NCBI GenBank assembly: GCA_946411205.1
Contig: CAMKDG010000007.1
Coordinates: 1-51,764 of the forward strand
Length of the DNA: 51,764 bases
Source: an uncultured Desulfotomaculum sp.
GTDB taxonomy: Bacteria; Bacillota; Desulfotomaculia; Desulfotomaculales; Desulfotomaculaceae
Direction: 5' to 3'
Shown one piece after another: positions 8,134-16,951 of this stretch (position 1 is its first letter; each line of letters starts with the position of its first letter). The position numbers were made by a program, and so were the translations under genes. The notes beneath the pieces are model-generated. The model was not told the origin of the DNA. It was given only the letters and a program-made list of their open reading frames with translations, and did not search any database.

Positions 8134-9601
8134 TTTGGGTTTAATCGCAGCATTACTGGTCTTTGGCCTGGTGGCAGGGTATGATCTAACACCACTTCTC
8201 TTGTTACTCATCTTTAGTGGAGCCCTTTATTATCTGGCCAACACGAAAGGTATGGTGAAGTCGGGTTTTGGTAATTCAGCCCCTATATCGAGAAAACAAG
8301 AAATTAATTTTAACGATATTGGTGGACAAGGTTCTGCTATTAAAGAACTGAAAGAAGCATTGGATTTTATCAGGAACCATCAAAAAATTCAAAAATTAGG
8401 GATTCGCCCTTTAAAGGGAATTCTTATGACGGGGCCTCCAGGTACCGGAAAAACCTTAATGGCTAGGGCTGCTGCCAGCTATACCGATTCGGTATTTGTA
8501 TCCGCCAGCGGTTCTGATTTTGTGGAAATGTACGCGGGTGTTGGTGCCCAACGGGTGCGTAAATTGTTTCAAAGTGCACGAGAAACTGCCAATAAACAAA
8601 AGAAAAAAAGTGCCATTATCTTTATTGATGAAATTGAGGTATTGGCTACGAAACGAGGCTCTAACTCCAGCCATATGGAGTATGACCAAACTCTCAATGC
8701 TTTGCTGGTGGAGATGGATGGATTGAAAGTGGATGATAGTGTCCGACTTTTAATTATGGCGGCCACCAACCGTGTGGATATGATGGACCCCGCCTTGTTG
8801 CGACCGGGACGCTTTGACCGTCAGGTAAAGGTGGATTTACCTGATAAAGTGGGGCGTTTTGAAATCTTAAAACTCCATACAAGAAATAAACCTTTGGCTA
8901 AAGATGTAGATTTGACGCAAATTGCTAAAGAAACCTTTGGCTTTTCTGGAGCTCATCTGGAAAGTCTAGCCAATGAAGCGGCTATTTTGGCTATGCGAGA
9001 AGAAGAAAAACAAATCTATTATCGCCATTTTCATGAGGCCATTGATAAAGTAATCATGGGCGAAAAGCTGGATCGCCGTCCCAACCCAGAAGAATTGAAG
9101 CGGGTAGCCGTTCACGAAATTGGCCATGCCCTGATTAGTGAATTGGTTCGGCCAGGATCAGTATCCACCTTAACCGTTACATCCAGAGGCGGTGCCCTTG
9201 GCTATATGAGGCAGAACCCGGAAGATGACACCTATTTATACACCAGAGATTATTTGGAAAACCAAATTTCCATCATGCTGGCCGGTGCGGTGGCTGAAGA
9301 GGTGGTATATAGTAATCGTAGTACAGGTGCTTCCAATGACTACGAAAAGGCTTTGCAAACTGCAGAAACCATCATTAAATCCGGCATGTCCAGGCTGGGA
9401 GTGGTAAGTTTGGAGCATCTCCCTGGGGAGATGAAGCATACGGTAGTTTCGGAAATCATTAATGGACAAGAAGAACGTGTAGCAGAGTATATGAACAACC
9501 ATAAAGAATTCTTGACTGTCACGATGGCCGTCTTGCTAGAAAAAGAAAAAATCTCTGGTGAAGAATTTAGAACCTTATTGTCCGGTCGAAACGTTGCATA
9601 A
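8117..9601 (+). CDS. FtsH-like AAA metalloprotease lacking the extracytoplasmic domain
   Basis: The N-terminus has two closely spaced membrane segments (ISLGLIAALLVFGLVAGY and TPLLLLLIFSGALYYLA), followed by an AAA module with Walker A GPPGTGKT, Walker B IIFIDEIE and the second region of homology NRVDMMDPALLRPGRFD. A peptidase M41 domain has the zinc motif HEIGHA and the later aspartate in GASNDYEKA. This is FtsH architecture, but at 495 aa it is about 100-150 shorter than usual: the 60-70 residue extracytoplasmic domain between the membrane segments is missing. The start is placed at TTG 8117, behind AAGGAGGTG (8102-8109). It overlaps the upstream gene by 17 bases. Likely role: membrane protein quality control. 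Confidence 0.88.
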   Translation: MLKEISLGLIAALLVFGLVAGYDLTPLLLLLIFSGALYYLANTKGMVKSGFGNSAPISRKQEINFNDIGGQGSAIKELKEALDFIRNHQKIQKLGIRPLKGILMTGPPGTGKTLMARAAASYTDSVFVSASGSDFVEMYAGVGAQRVRKLFQSARETANKQKKKSAIIFIDEIEVLATKRGSNSSHMEYDQTLNALLVEMDGLKVDDSVRLLIMAATNRVDMMDPALLRPGRFDRQVKVDLPDKVGRFEILKLHTRNKPLAKDVDLTQIAKETFGFSGAHLESLANEAAILAMREEEKQIYYRHFHEAIDKVIMGEKLDRRPNPEELKRVAVHEIGHALISELVRPGSVSTLTVTSRGGALGYMRQNPEDDTYLYTRDYLENQISIMLAGAVAEEVVYSNRSTGASNDYEKALQTAETIIKSGMSRLGVVSLEHLPGEMKHTVVSEIINGQEERVAEYMNNHKEFLTVTMAVLLEKEKISGEEFRTLLSGRNVA

Positions 9602-9623
9602 ATTGTGAAAAAATGGAAATCAT

Positions 9624-9654
9624 AAAAGAGACTAGTCAAATGGTCTCTTTTTTC
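9624..9654 (+). terminator. Terminator after the FtsH-like gene
   Basis: AAAAGAGAC and GTCTCTTTT form a stem around a 10-base loop with a T-run, shortly after the stop. Confidence 0.8.
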
Positions 9655-9733
9655 TATTTTACGAAAGGGAAAACAATGGTATCGGCGAATAAAAATATAT
9701 GGTAGCTATAAACCAGAAGTGAGGGTATTTATT

Positions 9734-10969
9734 GTGCAGGCAGAAATTATCTTTACAGGTACCGAATTGCTGGTTGGAGAGGTATTAAATTCCCATGCCC
9801 AATATTTAGGAAGGCGTCTAACTGATATGGGCATCGAAGTTATACAGCACACTACAGTGGGAGATTATTGGGGCCGTATGGGTCTGGTTCTACTGCAGGC
9901 ACTGGAACGAGCTGACCTTATCTTTATTACCGGTGGTTTGGGACCGACAATTGATGACTTAACCAAAGAAACAGTGGCAGAGGTATTAGAACTGGACATG
10001 AAGCTGGATGAAGCTTCATTAATAGCCATTCGAGATCATTTTGCCAGCCGAGGCATGGAAATGCCTGACAACAATACCAAACAGGCTTATTTTCCAGAAG
10101 GGGCCAGAATATTGCCCAACACCAGAGGAACTGCTCCGGGGGCAATTGTTGAGGAAGATAAAAAAGCGATCATTATCTTACCGGGACCCCCTTGGGAATT
10201 GGAAACCATGTTTGAAAAATCAGTGGTTTCTTACCTAAACAGCTTGCCTCACCGGGGAACCCTGTGTACTTCCAAGACATTTTACTTAACAGGCATTGGT
10301 GAAAGTACAGTCCAAGAAGTGATAGATGACCTTTGCGGGATGGCTAATCCCGAAATTGCTTTCCTGGTACAACCGGGTGTTGTAGAAGTACGGATAACCG
10401 GTCAGGGTGCCACCCTGGAAGAAGCAACTAATTTGGTGCATCATCTATCAGACCAAGTGCGCCGTCGACTGTTTCAGTATATTTTTGCTGAAGACGATGA
10501 AAAGATTGAGCAAGTGGTAGGTCAACTATTACTGGATGCCGGTTTAACCATCGGTGTTGCTGAATCCTGTACCGGTGGACTTCTGGAGGCCAGGTTATCC
10601 GAAATACCGGGTGCTTCTCGTTACTTGATGGGTGGGATTGTAGCTTACAACAATCAGGTGAAGGAGAAACTGTTACGAGTGCCCGCCGATATGTTGGCTC
10701 AATTTGGTGCAGTAAGCCGTCAAACAGCCATTGCTATGGCAGAGGGGGTACGTCGGGAATTGGGTTGCAGTATTGGCTTGGCTGTAACCGGTGTAGCTGG
10801 TCCCACTATCAGTGAAGGAAAACCCGTAGGTTTGGTTTATATTGCTCTATCATCCCCAACGGGGATATGTTTTAGGGAATATCGCTTTCCCGGCGAACGA
10901 AAAGCCATTCGTAATGGCACTGTCAATGCTGCCTTGAAAATGGCGAAGCATTTTTTACAGGGAAAATAA
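9734..10969 (+). CDS. cinA: CinA (competence/damage-inducible protein, PncC domain)
   Basis: The N-terminal half is the molybdopterin-binding-like CinA domain (AEIIFTGTELLVGEVLNSHAQ, then FITGGLGPTIDDLTKE). The C-terminal half is the NMN amidohydrolase (PncC) domain (TIGVAESCTGGLLEARLSEIPG...VTGVAGP). The enzyme recycles pyridine nucleotide by-products; in some Firmicutes it is co-transcribed with recA. GTG 9734 is chosen over GTG 9719 because homologues begin at the QAEIIFTGTELL stretch and GAGGG is spaced 8 bases from it. About 411 aa, normal length. The helicase gene starts 26 bases after its stop. Confidence 0.94.
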   Translation: MQAEIIFTGTELLVGEVLNSHAQYLGRRLTDMGIEVIQHTTVGDYWGRMGLVLLQALERADLIFITGGLGPTIDDLTKETVAEVLELDMKLDEASLIAIRDHFASRGMEMPDNNTKQAYFPEGARILPNTRGTAPGAIVEEDKKAIIILPGPPWELETMFEKSVVSYLNSLPHRGTLCTSKTFYLTGIGESTVQEVIDDLCGMANPEIAFLVQPGVVEVRITGQGATLEEATNLVHHLSDQVRRRLFQYIFAEDDEKIEQVVGQLLLDAGLTIGVAESCTGGLLEARLSEIPGASRYLMGGIVAYNNQVKEKLLRVPADMLAQFGAVSRQTAIAMAEGVRRELGCSIGLAVTGVAGPTISEGKPVGLVYIALSSPTGICFREYRFPGERKAIRNGTVNAALKMAKHFLQGK

Positions 10970-10995
10970 TTTTATATGGTGAAAGAAGGAACTGG

Positions 10996-12597
10996 ATGAA
11001 CCACGTTAAAACAACAAAATTATTTGGTGAATTAGAACTTAACCGCAGAATTTTCGAAGGACTCGTTGAAATGGGCTTTGAAGAGCCTACCCCTATTCAG
11101 CAGTTGGCTGTACCGCAGATATTAGAAGGGCATGATATTATTGGTCAGGCTCAGACAGGAACGGGTAAAACCGCAGCCTTTAGTATTCCTATAATTGAAA
11201 AATTGGATTTTAGAAACAGGGATGTGCAAACCCTGATTATTACCCCTACCAGGGAATTAGCTATTCAAGTAGCCGAAGAGATTGGTAAAATTGGCCGGTT
11301 CTGTCGTATTAGGGTAGTGCCTATTTACGGTGGACAATCCATTGATCGCCAAATTAGAACCCTTCGTCAAGGAGTTCAAGTGGTGGTGGGAACTCCCGGC
11401 CGGTTGTTGGACCATTTGAGACGGCATACCTTGAAGGTGGATCGGGTCAATATGGTGGTGTTGGATGAAGCCGATGAAATGCTGGATATGGGCTTTGTGG
11501 AGGATATTGAAGAGATTCTTCGCCATACTTCTTCAGAACGCCAGACGTTGCTTTTCTCTGCTACCATGCCCGAGGAAATCGTTAGATTATCTCGCCAGTA
11601 TATGACCGATCCCAAATATGTAACGGTAAGCAAAACCAATCTCACATTACCCCAAATAGAGCAGGTATATTATGAAGTACCTGAAAAGTTCAAGTTAGAA
11701 GCGCTGTGTAGATTATTGGACGTAACTGATATTACCCAAGGTATTGTGTTCTGCCGTACCAAACGTGGTGTAGATGAATTGGTAGCAGGATTACAAACCA
11801 GGGGTTATACCGCTGCTCCTTTGCACGGTGACCTTAGTCAACAGCAAAGAAATACTGTGATGCGTCAGTTTCGTTCGGGGGATGCAGAACTGCTGGTAGC
11901 TACAGATGTGGCAGCCAGGGGACTGGATATTGAAGGCATCTCCCACGTAATCAACTACGATATTCCCCAAGACCCCGAATTTTACGTTCACCGGATAGGA
12001 CGCACCGGGCGGGCTGGTAGATCTGGGGTAGCTATTACCATTATTAACCCTCGGGAGTATCGCCAGCTTAGGTTGATCGAAAACATTACGAAAAGCAGAA
12101 TTAAAAGAGAACAATTGCCTAGTGCAGCAGATGTAGTGGAGCGGCAAAAGGAAGGAATCAAGGATAGGCTGCTTAATCTCATGGAAGAAGGAAAAATAAG
12201 CTACTACCGTTCCATTGTGGATTCCTTGATCGATGAGTATGATGCCATGGATATTGCTGCTGCTGCCCTTAAGCTATCCCTGGATTTAGAACCCGAAAGG
12301 GATGAAGTAGAACTCAATAATGCTTTTGATTTTGGCAATACCGGAGCGAGACCGGGAATGGTTCGACTCTTCTTTACCCTGGGGCGTAAGGATGGTACTT
12401 CTGTTACCGAAATTATTAAATTGATGGCAGATGAATCCGGTATTCCTAATAATAAGATTGGCAGTATTAATATTTATGATAATTTCAGTTTTGTGGAAGT
12501 ACCCCAAGACTGGGCTAATTGCGTTATGAGCTGTCTGCATAGACAGCAGTTTAGAGGTCGCAGGCTGTTTGTAGAACCTGCCAGGGCCAGAAAATAA
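10996..12597 (+). CDS. DEAD-box RNA helicase (CshA/DbpA-like)
   Basis: All DEAD-box motifs are present in order: Q motif PTPIQQLAVP, motif I AQTGTGKT, Ia PTRELAIQV, Ib TPGRLLDH, II DEAD, III SAT, then V ATDVAARGLDIE and VI HRIGRTGRAGRSG. The C-terminal 80 residues form a DbpA-like RNA-binding domain (RLFFTLGRKDGTS...FSFVEVPQDWANCVM). Family members help ribosome assembly, cold adaptation and RNA decay. Total length 533 aa. It lies between cinA and recA and ends at a strong terminator. Confidence 0.93.
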   Translation: MNHVKTTKLFGELELNRRIFEGLVEMGFEEPTPIQQLAVPQILEGHDIIGQAQTGTGKTAAFSIPIIEKLDFRNRDVQTLIITPTRELAIQVAEEIGKIGRFCRIRVVPIYGGQSIDRQIRTLRQGVQVVVGTPGRLLDHLRRHTLKVDRVNMVVLDEADEMLDMGFVEDIEEILRHTSSERQTLLFSATMPEEIVRLSRQYMTDPKYVTVSKTNLTLPQIEQVYYEVPEKFKLEALCRLLDVTDITQGIVFCRTKRGVDELVAGLQTRGYTAAPLHGDLSQQQRNTVMRQFRSGDAELLVATDVAARGLDIEGISHVINYDIPQDPEFYVHRIGRTGRAGRSGVAITIINPREYRQLRLIENITKSRIKREQLPSAADVVERQKEGIKDRLLNLMEEGKISYYRSIVDSLIDEYDAMDIAAAALKLSLDLEPERDEVELNNAFDFGNTGARPGMVRLFFTLGRKDGTSVTEIIKLMADESGIPNNKIGSINIYDNFSFVEVPQDWANCVMSCLHRQQFRGRRLFVEPARARK

Positions 12598-12616
12598 ATT
12601 CATCATGCAAATTAAA

Positions 12617-12656
12617 GGAATGGCGCAAAATTGTTATTTGCGCCATTCCCCTTTTT
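12617..12656 (+). terminator. Terminator after the DEAD-box helicase
   Basis: GGAATGGCGCAAA pairs perfectly with TTTGCGCCATTCC and is followed by CCTTTTT. Confidence 0.9.
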
Positions 12657-12681
12657 GCAGCAGCCCTTTGGTATTTTTTAA

Positions 12682-12711
12682 TTGACTGGCTGACCAAATG
12701 TGCCGTATAAT
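12682..12711 (+). promoter_or_regulatory. SigA promoter of recA
   Basis: TTGACT (12682-12687) and TATAAT (12706-12711) with an 18-base spacer, directly upstream of the LexA box and recA. Confidence 0.75.
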
Positions 12712-12721
12712 GATAGCAAAT

Positions 12722-12735
12722 CGAACATATGTTTA
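12722..12735 (+). promoter_or_regulatory. LexA (DinR) operator of recA
   Basis: CGAACATATGTTTA closely fits the Firmicute SOS box CGAACRNRYGTTYC. It lies just downstream of the -10 box, where bound LexA would block transcription, so recA is expected to be SOS-induced. Confidence 0.85.
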
Positions 12736-12757
12736 CCTTTATGGAAGGAGTTTTTTC

Positions 12758-13055
12758 ATGTCCGATAAACAACCCGATAAACAAAAAGCCCTTGAATTGG
12801 CTCTGGCAAACATTGAAAAGAGTTTTGGTAAAGGGTCTATTATGAAATTAGGGGAATCAACGAAACTCAATATCGAGGTCATTTCAACCGGCGCTTTATC
12901 GTTGGACATTGCCTTGGGAGTAGGTGGCCTGCCTCAGGGGCGGGTGATAGAGGTCTACGGACCGGAATCTTCGGGTAAAACCACCGTGGCTTTGCATGTA
13001 ATTGCTGAGGCTCAGAAAAACAACGGCATGGCCGCCTTTATTGATGCAGAGCATG
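12758..13055 (+). CDS. recA: RecA recombinase, exon 1 (residues 1-99 and first base of codon 100)
   Basis: RecA forms filaments on single-stranded DNA, drives strand exchange and triggers LexA cleavage. Exon 1 starts at ATG 12758 behind GGAAGGAG and codes the N-terminal domain plus the Walker A motif [13 protein letters not shown], ending FIDAEH. The next base G (13055) together with CC at 15943-15944 makes the Ala codon expected in DAEHALDPVYA. A stop is met soon after 13055, so exon 1 alone gives a short dead protein. The three exons join in frame to 351 residues (99 + 120 + 132), normal for RecA. The splice positions are read from RecA conservation and intron end motifs. Confidence 0.95.
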
Positions 13056-15942
13056 GTACGTCCTGGTGCTAACCCAGACTAAGTGGAAACACTAAGTGAA
13101 AAGTTAGCAGATGTCGAGACCACGACCTTAATAGGTCAATTCGATTGTGGTGGTATAGACATCTAACTGTATTTCCAAGAAGCTTGGGGAAGTACCAAGC
13201 CAAAGACTTTGGTTGGGTCTTTGCTCTAATACCCCGACGTGCGTTAATTTTACACTGAATTAAGGTGCGAAGTTCGGAGAGGTCGGCGAAAACCAGACCT
13301 GAGAAGCGGTTAGGGAAGTAGTCGGGAGTCCATAAAATGCCTATGGTTAAAGAACGCTTAGCGTTGGAATGAACCCATGGAAGTAAGGCTCGTAATGCGT
13401 GAGACATTAAATAATGAAGATGTCTACCTCCACAGAGAGGTTTAGTCTCGGATAAGGTATTCGTGTTTGCTCTTATCTGAATTTATCCCGTAGAGGATAT
13501 TTGCTTTAAACCGACCAACCAAATGGTGAAAAAGTGGCTAACGGGTCAGAATGGGAACCTAACGGCATATGCAAGGATAGGAAATACGGAACAGGAGAAC
13601 CTCGTCAGTAACGCTTGACGGGTATGTTGTAATTATTTACAACCACCAAATAAAGCTAAGGTAGTGTAACCTGAAGTTACTAAACAATAGGAAATGATTG
13701 TTGAAGGCGAGGGGCATCAGCCCGTAGTAGTGTTGAAGCGTCTGTAATGGACGTGGAGCGAAGGGGCATAGTCAAGACAGTGTTTTCGGGTTAAACACAA
13801 TTGAAACTGCGAAATTAAACAAGTTCAGGAAGCCGTGAGGATGACAATTCCCACGAATTGTCATTGGTGAGCGAAACTGACTAAAGACACTGAGAAGATA
13901 CACCCCCGACAAAAAGGAGGTAAACTTCAGTCAATACAGTGTCACAACAATTGAACGCTCCGAATGATGAGATTGAATTACGTAACCTACAAGACCAATT
14001 GTTCCAAATAACTAAGGAACTAATTAAAAACGGTCAGGTTCCAAGATTCAAAGGACTTCTGGAAGTCGCAAGCAGTAGTGTTACCATTGTGAGTGCAATC
14101 CACAAGATTAAAGCGAACAATGGTAGCAGAACAGCAGGGACTGATGGAAAGGTAATGGACGACATACTTCAAATGGGGTATGACGAAGTAATCAAACTAA
14201 TTCAAAGTCTGATGAAAAATTATAACCCTACAGAAATACGGAGAGTCTTCATACCTAAGCCTGGGAAGAAAGAGAAGCGACCTTTAGGAATACCTGCTAT
14301 TGTGGACAGAGTAATCCAAGAATGTGTGCGAATGACGATTGAGCCGATTTTGGAGGCACAATTCTTCAAACACTCCTATGGATTCAGACCGATGAGGGAT
14401 ACAAAGCAAGCTGTAGAACGAGTCGTATACATCTGCAATAGAATTGGATATAACTGGGTCGTTGAAGGAGATATTAAAGGTTTCTTTGATAATGTGAACC
14501 ATACAATCCTGCTAAAACAACTCTGGCACCTTGGCATTCGCGATAGAAGAATGCTAATGCTTGTCAAAGAAATGCTTAAAGCGGGTATCATGGACGAAAT
14601 TAAGAGAAACGAAATTGGCACACCACAAGGTGGAATAATATCCCCGATATTAGCCAATGTGTATCTCCACGTTCTCGATAGCTGGATAACCAGAGAATGG
14701 GAAGAAAAGGAAATGCGGAACGGAACCGAAATTCGGACAGCCAAGTATGCATCACTCAGAAACCATTCAACGATTACAAGACCCGAATTCTATGTGAGAT
14801 ACGCAGACGATTGGGTGTTGTTTACCAACACCAAAGAGAATGCGGAAACTTGGAAACATAGAATCAAAGAGTATCTCAAAAGTAACTTGAAACTCGAATT
14901 ATCCGAAGATAAAACTTTCATCACCAACATGAAGAAAAAGCCAATTAATTTCCTTGGCTTTACAATCAAAATGTTACCGAGAAAGAAATCCTACATCGGG
15001 TATACATACCCGAACGAGGATAAAATCAAAGGAAAGATTCAGGGTTTAACAAGTGAACTGAGAAAACTAAAATTTTGCTCAGATAAAGAGTGGTTAATCA
15101 ACGACATCCAAGTAATTAACAGCAAGATACGTGGAATTATTAACTACTACAACGCCTCACCAGGGGTTAATCTGATAACAAGAAAATTTAGGGAAAACCT
15201 TAAATACACTTGTTATAAATGCTTGAAAAAGCATGGAGCAAAATGGGTTCCAGCGAATGAGTGCTACAACCTCAAATTCATGTATCCAGAAAGAACGGAA
15301 CAAGTTCCTGCCGTCAACTATGAGGGCAACTGGATTGGAATAATGAGCTTGGGATTTGCGACATGGGACAAAGTTCCTATGAAAAATCAGGACGAAACAC
15401 CATACACAGCATTGGGAAGGGAGATGTACCTGAAAAGGGCATCAAAGAGACCACTGTTCAACAGGGTTGAAGGACTCCTGAGCAACGAATCCATGGCACG
15501 AATCTTATCAGGTGCAAAGCCAGAAATATACAACTTTGAATTCTTTATGAACCGTTGTTACGCGTTCAACCGGGATAAGGGCCAATGCAAAGTTTGCAAG
15601 TTTGCATTGGCTTACTACGAAGTCAATACACATCACATTGACACTAAACTCGGTAAATCATCTATTAACAAAGTTCCAAACCTTGTCACAGTCTGTGTCA
15701 ATTGCCACAAACTGATTCACAAGAAAGAACTTAGTGAAGAGGATACCCAACATCTCCCGAAAACGGGAATTAATAAGCTCTATAAATACAGGGGTATCTT
15801 GAAAGAGGAGTCTGTTTAATAACTCGCAGGAATCAATGTCTTGATGGAACGCCGTATGCGGTGAAAATCGCACGTACGGTGTGAAGTGGGGGAAAATAGC
15901 TCCTAACAGTTAAAGCTGAGGATGTCTATTACCTATCACTAT
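13056..15942 (+). mobile_element. Group II intron 1 in recA (2,887 bp)
   Basis: The intron starts GTACG, close to the group II consensus GTGYG, and ends AT, as group II introns do. Domains I-III fill about 13056-13938, the intron protein gene lies at 13939-15819 (domain IV), and domain V is the 34-base hairpin near 15849-15882 (GCCGTATGCGG...CGCACGTACGGT). Domain VI follows. A loop near 13331-13346 contains ATGC, which could pair with GCAT at the end of exon 1 as EBS1 (tentative). It is in sense orientation in recA, as needed for splicing, and is apparently complete, so likely active. Confidence 0.92.
13939..15819 (+). CDS. Group II intron protein 1: reverse transcriptase/maturase/HNH endonuclease
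   Basis: The 626-residue protein carries RT blocks in order (GTDGKVMDD, KKEKRPLGIPAIVDRVIQE, SYGFRP, VEGDIKGFFDNV, GTPQGGIISPILANVYL) and the catalytic YADD at about residue 288. The maturase X region follows (INSKIRGIINYYNAS). The C-terminus is an HNH nuclease with CxxC pairs (CKVC, NTHHIDTK, CVNCHKLIH), which cuts the second target strand during homing. GTG 13939 is the first usable start after a stop at 13921; AAGGAGG is rather far away (about 18 bases), so translation may depend on RNA folding. No disabling change is seen. Confidence 0.93.
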   Translation: MSQQLNAPNDEIELRNLQDQLFQITKELIKNGQVPRFKGLLEVASSSVTIVSAIHKIKANNGSRTAGTDGKVMDDILQMGYDEVIKLIQSLMKNYNPTEIRRVFIPKPGKKEKRPLGIPAIVDRVIQECVRMTIEPILEAQFFKHSYGFRPMRDTKQAVERVVYICNRIGYNWVVEGDIKGFFDNVNHTILLKQLWHLGIRDRRMLMLVKEMLKAGIMDEIKRNEIGTPQGGIISPILANVYLHVLDSWITREWEEKEMRNGTEIRTAKYASLRNHSTITRPEFYVRYADDWVLFTNTKENAETWKHRIKEYLKSNLKLELSEDKTFITNMKKKPINFLGFTIKMLPRKKSYIGYTYPNEDKIKGKIQGLTSELRKLKFCSDKEWLINDIQVINSKIRGIINYYNASPGVNLITRKFRENLKYTCYKCLKKHGAKWVPANECYNLKFMYPERTEQVPAVNYEGNWIGIMSLGFATWDKVPMKNQDETPYTALGREMYLKRASKRPLFNRVEGLLSNESMARILSGAKPEIYNFEFFMNRCYAFNRDKGQCKVCKFALAYYEVNTHHIDTKLGKSSINKVPNLVTVCVNCHKLIHKKELSEEDTQHLPKTGINKLYKYRGILKEESV

Positions 15943-16301
15943 CCCTAGACCCAGTTTATGCCCGGCGGTTAGGTGTAGATACCGCAAACCTGTTAGTTTC
16001 ACAACCGGACACAGGGGAGCAGGCCCTGGAAATATGTGAGGCACTGGTTCGCAGTGGCGCTCTAGATGTGGTAGTAGTGGATTCAGTGGCTGCGTTGGTT
16101 CCCCGGGCCGAAATTGAGGGGGAAATGGGTGACAGCCATGTGGGATTGCACGCCAGGCTAATGTCTCAGGCTCTGCGTAAGCTCACAGGTGTTGTTAGCA
16201 AGTCTAAAACCATCGTTATTTTCATTAACCAAATCCGGGAAAAAGTAGGAATTGTCTATGGGTCACCGGAAGTTACTACTGGGGGACGTGCTTTAAAGTT
16301 C
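15943..16301 (+). CDS. recA: RecA recombinase, exon 2 (rest of codon 100 to residue 219)
   Basis: The 359 bases code [20 protein letters not shown], the Walker B strand ([18 protein letters not shown]), loop L1 and loop L2 up to TTGGRALKF. They read without a stop in the phase set by exon 1. The exon ends at TTC (16301), followed immediately by GTGTG, a perfect group II 5' end. Read alone the frame would run into the intron and stop at about 16323. Confidence 0.94.
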
Positions 16302-16766
16302 GTGTGCCAGGAAGTTGCAGCATAACCATATTCTGTAACGAGTCCTATATATCATTGCTACTGGAATGTAGATGACTTAGTCCAATGAGTTACCGTCAGC
16401 AACCTTACCCCTAACCGAAAGGAATGGGCGACCACCACATGGTTGAAAAGTCATAACCTACCCTAAGTCATCTAGGGTACAGATGAATGGCGAGACGGAA
16501 ATCTTTCGCATGGTTAAAGCTACACTGCTTGAATCCCAGACAAAGTGCTAAGTAAGGGCTGGGGCTACCTAAGATGTCTAACATTGGTAGCTGAGGAAGA
16601 TGCCTAATTGTTTAGAATTTGCGTTAAGGCTTAATGGACACTTCCTTCACAACCTCTATCAGAGGTAAATGTCGAAAAGGAAACCTAAACGAAAGAAATA
16701 AATTATGATATAAGGATAACCTGGGATTACCTAAGTAGGGTGTCTATGGAAACAAAAATACATCAA

Positions 16767-16780
16767 TAAACATATGTTCG
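16767..16780 (-). promoter_or_regulatory. LexA-box-like sequence inside intron 2
   Basis: Read on the minus strand it is CGAACATATGTTTA, identical over 14 bases to the recA operator at 12722-12735. It lies about 170 bases upstream of the intron protein start. No obvious promoter was placed next to it, and it may instead be part of the folded intron RNA. Confidence 0.35.
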
Positions 16781-16951
16781 ATGTTTGGTGAAACTTACCC
16801 ATAGATAACATGTAACCTGAAATGGTTGATATGAAAATGCCCTATATGGTAACGGAGTCCCCGTAGTAGTCCGAGGTAGCTAATAACTACCACATGGCAA
16901 AGGGGGACAGGTTGTGAATCTAAAACAAAAGAAAGGTTATGGTGCGAGACC

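Noticed and set aside
13069-13407. Open frame of 112 codons on the minus strand at the start of intron 1
   Set aside because: It lies in the folded domain I RNA of the intron, on the strand opposite to transcription.
16068-16325. Separate small gene starting inside recA exon 2
   Set aside because: It is RecA sequence running into the intron; the real reading is by splicing from 13055 to 15943 and 16301 to 19138.
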